Origin: Streptomyces gilvus | GTDB taxonomy: Bacteria > Actinomycetota > Actinomycetes > Streptomycetales > Streptomycetaceae | Assembly (NCBI RefSeq): GCF_022513565.1 | Contig: NZ_JAKWBE010000023.1 | Span: 79,043-143,042 of the forward strand | Reading direction: 5' to 3' | Length of the DNA: 64,000 nt | In this document: piece by piece, positions 58,301-64,000 of the stretch | How the letters are laid out: every line of letters begins with the position of its first letter | Position numbering within the stretch: the stretch's first letter is position 1 | Translations under genes and position numbers: made by a program | The notes under the pieces: model-generated | Seen by the model: only the letters and a program-made list of their open reading frames with translations | The model's database searches: none | Told to the model about the DNA's origin: nothing

Positions 58301-58524
58301 AGGCGGCCGGGCACCCCGGCGCGGGCCGCCGCGTCGGCCGCGTTCTGGGCGAGCTCGACGACGAGACGGTCCCGGTAGCCGCCGAGGACGAGGTCCTCCT
58401 CGGCGTTGGCGTCCTCACGGAAGCGGGCGGGACTGGTGGCCCAGGCGTCGAGCACACCGCGGCGCAGACGGGCGGTGCCGAAGGGGTCCGCTCCCTCGGG
58501 GGCCGGCCGCACGAACTTGCTCAC
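55342..58524 (-). CDS. Sacsin/Hsp90-like GHKL ATPase protein
   Basis: The protein has 1,060 residues; GTG 58524 lies 7 nt after GAGGAG (GTG 58530 is too close). The N-terminal GHKL fold is shown by VVELAQNAADAAARAG (Mg-coordinating Asn) and GAVGRFGVGFAAVLAVTDEPAVVG (ATP lid with G-x-x-G-x-G). The remaining 800 residues are Asp/Leu/Pro-rich with repeats of ALGVRTSVPALLDEPGGAAELLDRLAD type and no known enzyme domain. Related actinomycete proteins are annotated as molecular chaperone Hsp90 or sacsin N-terminal ATP-binding-like. It may remodel proteins; the client is unknown. Confidence 0.8.
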   Translation of the reverse strand: MSKFVRPAPEGADPFGTARLRRGVLDAWATSPARFREDANAEEDLVLGGYRDRLVVELAQNAADAAARAGVPGRLRLTLRDGVLVAANTGAPLDAAGVESLATLRASAKRESGQGAVGRFGVGFAAVLAVTDEPAVVGRHGGVRWSLAEARELAADTARHSPGLGDEIRRRDGHVPLLRLPFAAEGSAPDPYDTVVILPLRDPAATDLAERLLDAVDDALLLALPGLAEVVVETDTVRTLRRGTDGPFTVVEDSRGGTTRWRTVSAQGALTPDLLADRPVEERLRPHWSVTWAVPADADGSPARPRTSPVVHAPTPSDEPLGVPALLIASFPLDTTRRHAAPGPLTDFLVQRAADSYAELLAAWRPVTEGVVGLVPGPLGKGELDGALRAAVLERLPRTSFLPPALVSAEDDSDLPDTLRTATAEPGEDHGPDLDLPESLRPRDAEIVEGAGADTVRVLAEVLPTLLPAGLERRAELRTLGVARVPLTDAVDRLAGLEKEPGWWRRLYDSLAGVDPDRLSGLPVPLADGRTTIGPRQVLLPTADASRIDPEVLARLGLKVAHPDAAHPLLEKLGALPATPRAVLTTPQVRAAVAASLDDEGGLDWEQDTPDAEELADTVLGLVRDAGLEPGDEPWLGALALPDEDGEPAPAGELVFPGSPFHQVIREGELATVDAELADKWGQEPLAACGVLADFALVRATDVVLDPDELEPREGDFAEPDDAGLLDAVDVWSEDVLDRFPDAPVPPVATELIAVRDLDLVDDDKWPQALALLARPPLRDALTQPVRVLLPDGTHEVVRPYTAWWLRGHPVLDGRRPAGLLASGGDPLLRGLYDEADATGFEDEQVLRALGVRTSVPALLDEPGGAAELLDRLADPDRPVTAAQLHALYGALADLDPEQVTLPDELRAVVDGRVTVVDASDAVVVDSPDLLPFTEGVPLLPVRPARAAELAELFQVRRLSESVPGSVDSQGTEHDVPEAVRVLLGPRTPATYVEHDELLVDGTELDWRLTTDGTLHAATLEGVAAGLAWAAGQWPRRFEVAALLEDPSRTEELARDRWFD

Positions 58525-58591
58525 GTTCACTCTCCTCGTCGACGTGAGCACGAAGGTACCGCCGTACGGCCCGGCTCCGCGCCGGGGGCGG

Positions 58592-61234
58592 TCACCGGCC
58601 GAGATCCAGGTCGACCGATGGGGTGTCGGCGCTGTCGAGGGTGACGGTGGCGGAGGCGGGCGGGTGGCCGCCGGCGACAAGGGTGTAGGCGCCGGGCGTC
58701 AGGTCGGTGAGGGTGTAGGTGCCGTCGTCGGCGGTGCGGGCCGAGGCCACGAGGACGCCGTCGGCGTCGAGCAGCGTGATGCGGGCGTCGGCGACGGGCC
58801 GGCCGGTGCGGGCATGGCGGACGGTGCCGGCGACCGTGCCCGCGGGGTGCAGGGTCACGTCCTGGCGCGTGGCACCGCGTCCGTCGACGTCGACCGGTAC
58901 GGCGGCCGGGCGGTGTCCGTAGGCGCTCACCTGGAGGGTGCACGCGCCCGGGGGCAGGCCGGGGATCGTGTAGGTGCCGTTCGCCGCGGTGGTCGTGGTC
59001 GACAGGACCTCGCCGTGGGCGTCGAGGACGACGACGGTCGCCTCGCCGACCGGGGCCTTGTCGGCGTCGCGGACGGTGCCGTGCAGGCCCGTGGCACCGG
59101 TCAGCGTCACCGTGCGGGAGACGGGCCGGTCGCCGACGGTGAGGTCGACGGCCCTGGGCTGGTGGCCCTCGGCCGACACGACCAGCACATAGGAGCCGGG
59201 CGGGGGCTGGGGCAGCCCGTAGGCGCCGTCCTCGCGGGTACGGGCCCGGGCGGTCTGGCGACCGCGCTGATCGACGAGGGTGAGCGTGGCGCCGCCGACG
59301 GGACGCCCGTCGTCCCCCTCGACGCGACCCGCGAGGCCGGTGACGCTCCCGGAACTCGTCACCGGGGCGGGGGCGTCCCCGGAGTCCGGGGTGGCGGCAG
59401 CCTCCTCACCGGAGTTCGTCGCGGCCTCGGCAGGGGCGTTCCGGTGAGCGGTGAGAGTCGCGGCGGGGGCGTTCCCGGAGTTCGCGGGTGGTCCGGCGGC
59501 CGCTGTCCGGGGGCGGGTGCGGCCTCGGATCAGGGAGGCCGCCGCGGCGGCCAGGGACATCGCGATGGCCAGGGAGAAGACCACGCTCAGGCCGTCGTGG
59601 AACGGCGGCGAGATCAGGTGGGGGAAGAACTCCCGCCCGGTCAGGTTCGCGGCGTTGGCCGCCGGGAGGTGACCGAGAATCGTGCCGCCGAGCAGGTTCT
59701 GGATGGGGTTGTAGCCGAGGAAGGCGGCGAACAGGACGCCCACGGGCGGGAGTTGGGCGACGGCGTGCGCGGCCTGGGCCGGGACCCCCTGCGCGGTCAG
59801 CCCGGAGGACAGCGTGTGCGGCAGCGAGCCGGAGAGCCCGGCCACCATGAGCGAGAAGAAGACGCCCATCGACAGGACCATGCCCGCGTTCTGGAACGTG
59901 GCCCGCATCCCGGAGGCCGCGCCACGGGCGTCGGCCGGCACGCTCGACATGATGATCGACGTGTTGGGCGCGGCGAACAGGCCACCGCCGAGGCCGTTGA
60001 GGAAGATCAGCAGCGCGAAGACCCAGTAGTCGAAGTCGGTGGGCAGGACGAGCAGTCCGGCGAAGGACGCGGCCATCACCACGAACCCGGCGGCCGCGAA
60101 CAACCGCGCTCCGTACTTGTCCGACAGGTACCCGGAGACCGGCCCGGCCACCAGGAAGCCCACGGTCAGCGGCAGCATGTAGATCCCGGCCCACAGCGGG
60201 GTGTCGGCGTAGTCGTAGCCGTGCAGCGGCAGCCAGATGCCCTGCAGCCAGATGATGAGCATGAACTGCAGCCCGCCGCGCGCTATGGAGCCCAGCAGCG
60301 CGGCCGCGTTGCCGCCGGCGAAGGCGGTGTTGCGGAACAGGCGCAGGGGGAACATCGGTTCGGCGACCCGCGCCTCGATCACGCAGAAGGCGCCGAGTAC
60401 GACGACACCGCCGATCAGCCCGGCCAGCACCCAGGGGTTGGTCCAGCCCATGGTGTGGCCGCCGTAGGGCTGGATGCCGTAGGTGATGCCGGCGAGCAGC
60501 GCGGTCAGTCCGACGGCGAAGGAGATGTTGCCCCACCAGTCCATCCGCCCCGGCGTGCGGACACCGGTCTCGTGCAGCGACTTGTACGCCCACACCGTGC
60601 CGATGAGGCCGATGGGGACGTTGACCCAGAAGACCGAGCGCCAGTTCCACGTCACCAGCGCCCCGCCCAGCACCAGGCCGACGAACGACCCGGCGATGCC
60701 CGCGACCATGTTGACCCCGAGGGCCATGCCCCGCTGCCGGGCCGGGAAGGCGTCGGTGAGGATGGCCGCGGAGTTGGCCATCAGCATGGCGCCGCCGACG
60801 GCCTGCGCGATCCGCCAGCCGATCAGCCACAGCGCCCCGCTCGCCCCGTGGAAGGGGTCGAGGGAGAGGATCACCGAGGTCACGGTGAAGATCAGGAAAC
60901 CGGCGTTGTAGATGCGGACGCGGCCCCACATGTCGCCGAGCCGCCCGAGGGCGACCACCAGCACGGCGGTGACCAGCATGTAGCCCATGAGCATCCACAG
61001 CAGGTAGCTCACGTTGGACGGCTGGAGCGGATCGAGCCGGATGCCGGTGAAGATCCCGGGCAGCGAGATCAGCACGATCGAGCTGTTGATGGTCGCGAGC
61101 AGGATGCCGAGGGTGGTGTTGGTCAGCGCCACCCATTTGTAGCGGGGGTGGTCGACGCCGATCCAGGCGGTGCGTCGGCGGGACGGTCCGCCGGGCGGGA
61201 CGGCGGTGCGGTGGGACGTTTCCTCCGTGGTCAT
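58592..61234 (-). CDS. DHA2 MFS transporter fused to carboxypeptidase-regulatory-like repeats
   Basis: The protein has 880 residues. Residues 1-570 are a 14-span DHA2 drug/proton antiporter (LATINSSIVLISLPGIFTGI, ALGRLGDMWGRVRIYNAGF as motif A, WRSVFWVNVPIGLIG as motif C-like). A Pro/Ala linker follows. Then three to four Ig-like units of about 75 residues occur, each with G-x-V-x-D/A...GAT-x-x-x-D...DGTYTLTDLTPGAYTLVA patterns (CarboxypepD_reg). The unit ends GRVEG, GTVRD and GTVRH mark the repeat starts. Such extracytoplasmic-type repeats on an exporter are unusual. It is coupled (ATGA) to a marR gene. Confidence 0.88.
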   Translation of the reverse strand: MTTEETSHRTAVPPGGPSRRRTAWIGVDHPRYKWVALTNTTLGILLATINSSIVLISLPGIFTGIRLDPLQPSNVSYLLWMLMGYMLVTAVLVVALGRLGDMWGRVRIYNAGFLIFTVTSVILSLDPFHGASGALWLIGWRIAQAVGGAMLMANSAAILTDAFPARQRGMALGVNMVAGIAGSFVGLVLGGALVTWNWRSVFWVNVPIGLIGTVWAYKSLHETGVRTPGRMDWWGNISFAVGLTALLAGITYGIQPYGGHTMGWTNPWVLAGLIGGVVVLGAFCVIEARVAEPMFPLRLFRNTAFAGGNAAALLGSIARGGLQFMLIIWLQGIWLPLHGYDYADTPLWAGIYMLPLTVGFLVAGPVSGYLSDKYGARLFAAAGFVVMAASFAGLLVLPTDFDYWVFALLIFLNGLGGGLFAAPNTSIIMSSVPADARGAASGMRATFQNAGMVLSMGVFFSLMVAGLSGSLPHTLSSGLTAQGVPAQAAHAVAQLPPVGVLFAAFLGYNPIQNLLGGTILGHLPAANAANLTGREFFPHLISPPFHDGLSVVFSLAIAMSLAAAAASLIRGRTRPRTAAAGPPANSGNAPAATLTAHRNAPAEAATNSGEEAAATPDSGDAPAPVTSSGSVTGLAGRVEGDDGRPVGGATLTLVDQRGRQTARARTREDGAYGLPQPPPGSYVLVVSAEGHQPRAVDLTVGDRPVSRTVTLTGATGLHGTVRDADKAPVGEATVVVLDAHGEVLSTTTTAANGTYTIPGLPPGACTLQVSAYGHRPAAVPVDVDGRGATRQDVTLHPAGTVAGTVRHARTGRPVADARITLLDADGVLVASARTADDGTYTLTDLTPGAYTLVAGGHPPASATVTLDSADTPSVDLDLGR

Positions 61235-61698
61235 GGGCTGCTCTTTCCTCGGGAGGATACGGAAAGGTCCTCGTCGGCCATCCGCCGCAGCAGCGGCAGG
61301 GCGGTCCGCACGGCCGACCCCAGGACCTGGAGCTCGTCCTCGGAGAGCGCGGCCATCAGGCCGACCAGCCGCGCGTTGCGCGCCTGCCTGAGCTCGGTCA
61401 GCGCCTCGCGTCCGGTGTCGGTGATGGTGACCAGGGCCACCCGGCCGTCGTCGGGATCGCCGACCCGGGTCGCCAGCCCCTGGTTCTCCAGCCGCCCGAC
61501 GAGCTGGGTCATCGAGGGCTGGGTGACGCCTTCCGCCGCCGCCAGCGCGGTCAGCCGCACCGGGCCTTCCCGCTCCAGCCGGCCAAGGGTCGAGGCGGTC
61601 GTGTAACTCATCCCCCGGCGGTCCGCCAGGCTCCGGACCACGATCCCGGCCATGTGCGTCAGCGTCCGCGCGATGTCTTCCGATGCTGCGTGGTCCAT
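61231..61698 (-). CDS. MarR-family regulator of the fused exporter
   Basis: The protein has 155 residues. MSYTTASTLGRLEREGPVRLTALAAAEGVTQPSMTQLVGRLENQGLATRVGDPDDGRVALVTITDTG is the winged helix. Its stop overlaps the start of the exporter gene by four bases. The palindrome 26 bp upstream suggests autoregulation. Confidence 0.92.
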   Translation of the reverse strand: MDHAASEDIARTLTHMAGIVVRSLADRRGMSYTTASTLGRLEREGPVRLTALAAAEGVTQPSMTQLVGRLENQGLATRVGDPDDGRVALVTITDTGREALTELRQARNARLVGLMAALSEDELQVLGSAVRTALPLLRRMADEDLSVSSRGKSSP

Positions 61699-61723
61699 AC
61701 ACCTAAAAATATCACGCGCCTAT

Positions 61724-61736
61724 ATAGGGACCCTAT
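61724..61736. promoter_or_regulatory. MarR operator candidate
   Basis: ATAGGG-A-CCCTAT, a perfect palindrome in an AT-rich island (tatataggga ccctattaaaa) unusual for this genome, 26 bp before the marR start. The promoter probably overlaps it. Confidence 0.7.
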
Positions 61737-61790
61737 TAAAAACGGGTAAGAAGGCCGGCCCATCGCCGTGGGATGGTGCGTGGAGCGTGC

Positions 61791-62261
61791 TCAGCCGGCC
61801 GTCGGAGGCGGTGGGGCCAGGATCAGCGGCCACGCCTCGCCGGAGTGGACGTCGGCCACGATCTGCTCGGCTGCCGCACCGGCCGGTGCCGACAGCACGG
61901 CCGTCACGTCGAGTGCCCGGTCGTACCGGCCGCCGACGACGGGCGTACTCACCCGCAGCAGCCGGACCGCGTCCGGCCGGACAAGCGGGCGCTCCGGGAA
62001 TCCGGCCCCGTCGATCCCCAGCGCGTCGAGCACGGCCCGGTGGACGACGATCTCGACGGTCAGGACGTCACCGTCCACCCGCCGCTCGGCCCAGCCGTCC
62101 GTCCGCACGAGCAGGAAGGTGCCGTCGCCGTCGTAGGCGTACGAGAACAGCGCGGCGACGGCCCGCTCCTCCGCGGTCCCCGCCGGATCCACCACCACGG
62201 CGACCACGACCGCATCCGGGGCTTCCGGGTCCATGCCGTCGCGTACCCAGAGCTGTGCCAT
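61791..62261 (-). CDS. Conserved hypothetical protein
   Basis: The protein has 156 residues and begins MAQLWVRDGMDPEAPDAVVV; ATG 62261 follows GGGGGGACC. It is a beta-rich soluble protein with GDGTFLLVRTDGWAERRVDGDVLTVEIVVHRAVLDALGIDG. No domain is recognised. The IS1182-type element begins 24 bp upstream of the start codon, so the native promoter has been moved away or replaced. Confidence 0.65.
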   Translation of the reverse strand: MAQLWVRDGMDPEAPDAVVVAVVVDPAGTAEERAVAALFSYAYDGDGTFLLVRTDGWAERRVDGDVLTVEIVVHRAVLDALGIDGAGFPERPLVRPDAVRLLRVSTPVVGGRYDRALDVTAVLSAPAGAAAEQIVADVHSGEAWPLILAPPPPTAG

Positions 62262-62281
62262 CGGTGAGGTCCCCCCGCGGG

Positions 62282-62304
62282 CTAGAAGGCTCGTGAAGAT
62301 CTTG
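62282..62304. repeat. IS left inverted repeat with target CTAG
   Basis: ctag followed by aaggctcgtgaagatcttg at 62286-62304. It matches the right end with two differences. Confidence 0.9.
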
Positions 62305-63995
62305 TTGAGGGGCTGTCCGGCCGCAGGCCGGGCGGCCCCTTCGGTTATGCGCTGGTTGGGGTGAGGTGCCAGGTGCCGTTGGCTCGGGTGAGTCCGAGGT
62401 TGATGAGTCGGCGGAGGTTGAGGGCGGCGGCGCGGGTGTGGAGCCAGGTGTCGTTCTTGATGGTGCCGCGGTAGCGCAATCGGCGGTTGCCTTGTTGGAC
62501 GATCCAGGCGACGGCGCGCTCGACCGGAGGTCTCCAACGGCGGTAGTCGGCCTGCCAGTTGGCGTCTGTGGTGGCCTGGTGGCGGGCGGCCGCGAGGAGG
62601 TCGTGGTGGGGGCGGATGGTCAGGATGCGTCCGGCCTTGGCCTTGGTGCACCGTTCACGCAGGGGGCAGCCGGTGCACAGGTCCCCGAAGGCTGCCTTGC
62701 GCTGGTGGTGCTGCCCACCGGGGCCGGAGAGCGCAACGGTGTGCTTTTGTGGGCAGGTCACGGTGGCGGCGGTGGTGTCGATGGCGAAGTCGTCGAAGGT
62801 GAAGCCGCCGGGAACGGCGGGCCGCAGCGGGGCGGGTTTGAAAAACAGCCGGTGTCCTTGCTGCTGAAGGGTGTGGCGGGCATCGCCGGTGGAGTAGGCG
62901 GTGTCACCGAAGGCGTCCACCGGGGCGTCCTCGTCGGCGAGCAGGCCGATGCCGACGGCGGCTTCGTGGTGCTCGGCTCCGGCACCGGGCCGCAGGGCGA
63001 CGGCCGTGTATAACCCGGTCTCGGGCTCGACGGCGAGGTGGGCCTTGAAGCCGTCTTGCCGGTGGGTCCGGGTCTTGTGCACGTGGCGGGCTTCGGGGTC
63101 GACGGTGGAGACCATCCGGCCCGGGGCGGTGCCCCGGGTGATGCGCCAGCGTCCGTCGCGGCCGTCGGAGTCCTCGGCCGGCTCGACGTCCTGCCCGGCG
63201 ACCAGGGCCAGGATGCCGACCGCGTTGGCGGCCTTCTCGCCCAGCTGCTGCTCGGGCAGGTGGCCCAGCAGCCGCACCGCGTCGCCGACCAGGGCATCGA
63301 CCAGCTCGGCGCGGGCCTGCTCGTCGTTCCAGGCGATGCGGGGCTTGCCCGGCTCGGTGTAGTCGTGCGCGGTGCACTGCACGGCCGACACCTGCCCGGC
63401 GCCGGGAACCTCGCGGATCACCGCCCGGATCGCGGCGATGATCTGGGTGACGGTGTCCTGGGTGGCCACCGCGTCGTCCAGCACCGTGGAGTCCAGCGCC
63501 CGGCGGTGCTTGCCCTTCAGGACACCGGTGGCCTTCACGACCTCACGCACCGCCTCGAAGACCCGGTTCGGCCGGGCGGAGCGGGCCAGGCGGCGGCGGA
63601 AGTAGGCCAGCAGCGACGGGTCGAACGCCATGTCGTTAAGACCCAGCCCGCACGCAGCCTTCCACCGCAGATCACACCGCAGTTCCTGGACCGTCTCGAA
63701 ATCCGACAGCCCGTGCAGGGCCTGCAGCGTGATCGCAGCGGCCAGGATCTGCGGCGGCATGCTCGGCCGCCCATTCGCCGACGGATACATGTCCGCGAAC
63801 ATCTCCGCCGGAAACAGGGCACTCCGATGCTCGGCCAGGAACGCGAACACGCTTCCTGCCGGGATCAACTCCCCGCACGTCTCCCACACATCCGGCCCGA
63901 CGGTCTCCCCGACCCACTCGCCCATCGCCACACCAACGAGTCTGGCCCCGCCGCTCACGCGGCAGGGCCAGAACCCCAAGATCTTCATGGGCCTT
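62286..63995 (-). mobile_element. IS1182-family insertion sequence
   Basis: The element is about 1,710 bp. The ends (AAGGCTCGTGAAGATCTTG and, inverted, AAGGCCCATGAAGATCTTG) are 19-bp inverted repeats. CTAG stands on both sides (62282-62285 and 63996-63999) as the 4-bp target duplication. One transposase gene fills it. It appears complete and possibly active. Confidence 0.9.
62345..63925 (-). CDS. IS1182-family transposase
   Basis: The protein has 526 residues from ATG 63925 (MGEWVGETVGPDVWE). The N-terminal region GRPSMPPQILAAAITLQALHGLSDFETVQELRCDLRWKAACG is the family's DUF772-like start. DDE residues include Asp in RALDSTVLDDAV and Asp in DAFGDTAYSTGDAR. A Cys cluster is at LCTGCPLRERCTKAKAG. 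The end has WRPPVERAVAWIVQQGNRRLRYRG. It cuts and joins the element ends. No frameshift is seen. Confidence 0.93.
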   Translation of the reverse strand: MGEWVGETVGPDVWETCGELIPAGSVFAFLAEHRSALFPAEMFADMYPSANGRPSMPPQILAAAITLQALHGLSDFETVQELRCDLRWKAACGLGLNDMAFDPSLLAYFRRRLARSARPNRVFEAVREVVKATGVLKGKHRRALDSTVLDDAVATQDTVTQIIAAIRAVIREVPGAGQVSAVQCTAHDYTEPGKPRIAWNDEQARAELVDALVGDAVRLLGHLPEQQLGEKAANAVGILALVAGQDVEPAEDSDGRDGRWRITRGTAPGRMVSTVDPEARHVHKTRTHRQDGFKAHLAVEPETGLYTAVALRPGAGAEHHEAAVGIGLLADEDAPVDAFGDTAYSTGDARHTLQQQGHRLFFKPAPLRPAVPGGFTFDDFAIDTTAATVTCPQKHTVALSGPGGQHHQRKAAFGDLCTGCPLRERCTKAKAGRILTIRPHHDLLAAARHQATTDANWQADYRRWRPPVERAVAWIVQQGNRRLRYRGTIKNDTWLHTRAAALNLRRLINLGLTRANGTWHLTPTSA

Positions 63996-63999
63996 CTAG
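63977..63999. repeat. IS right inverted repeat with target CTAG
   Basis: caagatcttcatgggcctt (63977-63995) followed by ctag. It is the inverted partner of 62282-62304. Confidence 0.9.
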
Positions 64000-64000
64000 G

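Noticed and set aside
55477..58644. A 1,055-codon plus-strand frame opposite the sacsin-like gene
   Set aside because: Compositional shadow; the GHKL motifs are on the minus strand.

Overview
The window is chromosomal DNA of a Streptomyces or close relative. It is very GC-rich, has G/C in third codon positions, uses many GTG starts, and carries an actinomycete gene set: DmdR1-type iron regulator, DUF397 protein, ECF42 sigma factor, CebR-type operator, Uma2 family proteins. From memory, the order dmdR1 - pdxH/citrate synthase - AtuA/acyl-CoA carboxylase operon - serC resembles the S. coelicolor region around SCO4394 to SCO4366. No rRNA, tRNA or CRISPR array was seen.

1-11 kb: a Pro/Gln-rich protein (cut by the window edge), an NsdA-like HTH/TPR regulator diverging from a small Prim-Pol-like protein, an ABC transporter pair, an alpha/beta-hydrolase-fold protein that lacks its nucleophile, the iron regulator dmdR1 with a long antisense frame, a SIS-domain protein, a PAS-domain protein and a RidA-GNAT fusion.

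11-15.6 kb is the most unusual part. A gene for an IscB-type RNA-guided nuclease (the RuvC/HNH relative of Cas9) is split by a complete group II intron of 2,474 nt that encodes its own RT/maturase/HNH protein. The intron boundaries are supported by a GTGCG 5' end, a textbook domain V, a branch-point-like A and an exact 6-nt IBS1-EBS1 match. Splicing would join an ATG with a strong ribosome binding site in frame to the IscB body. It would also close a 7-bp hairpin across the exon junction, possibly part of the guide (omega) RNA.

15.6-28 kb: pdxH and a citrate synthase-like gene diverge across a repeat-rich promoter region. A minus-strand operon of eight genes (27684 to 17705) follows, most of them overlapping by a few bases. 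It encodes a DinB/MDMPI-like protein, AtuA, a carboxyltransferase, a biotin carboxylase, an acyl-CoA dehydrogenase, a CoA ligase, a crotonase and a TetR repressor. It looks like an Atu/Liu-type acyl-CoA breakdown system, with a 14-bp palindrome at its head as the likely TetR site.

28-39 kb is more accessory: a DUF397 gene behind a collapsed HTH gene, an ECF42 sigma factor with its YCII/DGPF partner, transposase, TetR and P450 remnants, an EamA exporter, an ABC exporter preceded by a 44-residue Pro/Lys-rich peptide gene, a phosphoesterase and a large FAD/Fe-S oxidoreductase with a repeat expansion.

39-64 kb: serC, a secreted cellulase under a CebR box, a secreted propeller-like protein, an SGNH hydrolase, two paralogous Uma2 cassettes, an aldo/keto reductase, thpR with a 29-residue membrane peptide, two MarR-MFS units (one MFS fused to carboxypeptidase-regulatory-like repeats), a purine permease, a CtpE-like P-type ATPase, a sacsin/Hsp90-like ATPase, and a complete IS1182-family element at the right edge with CTAG target duplication.
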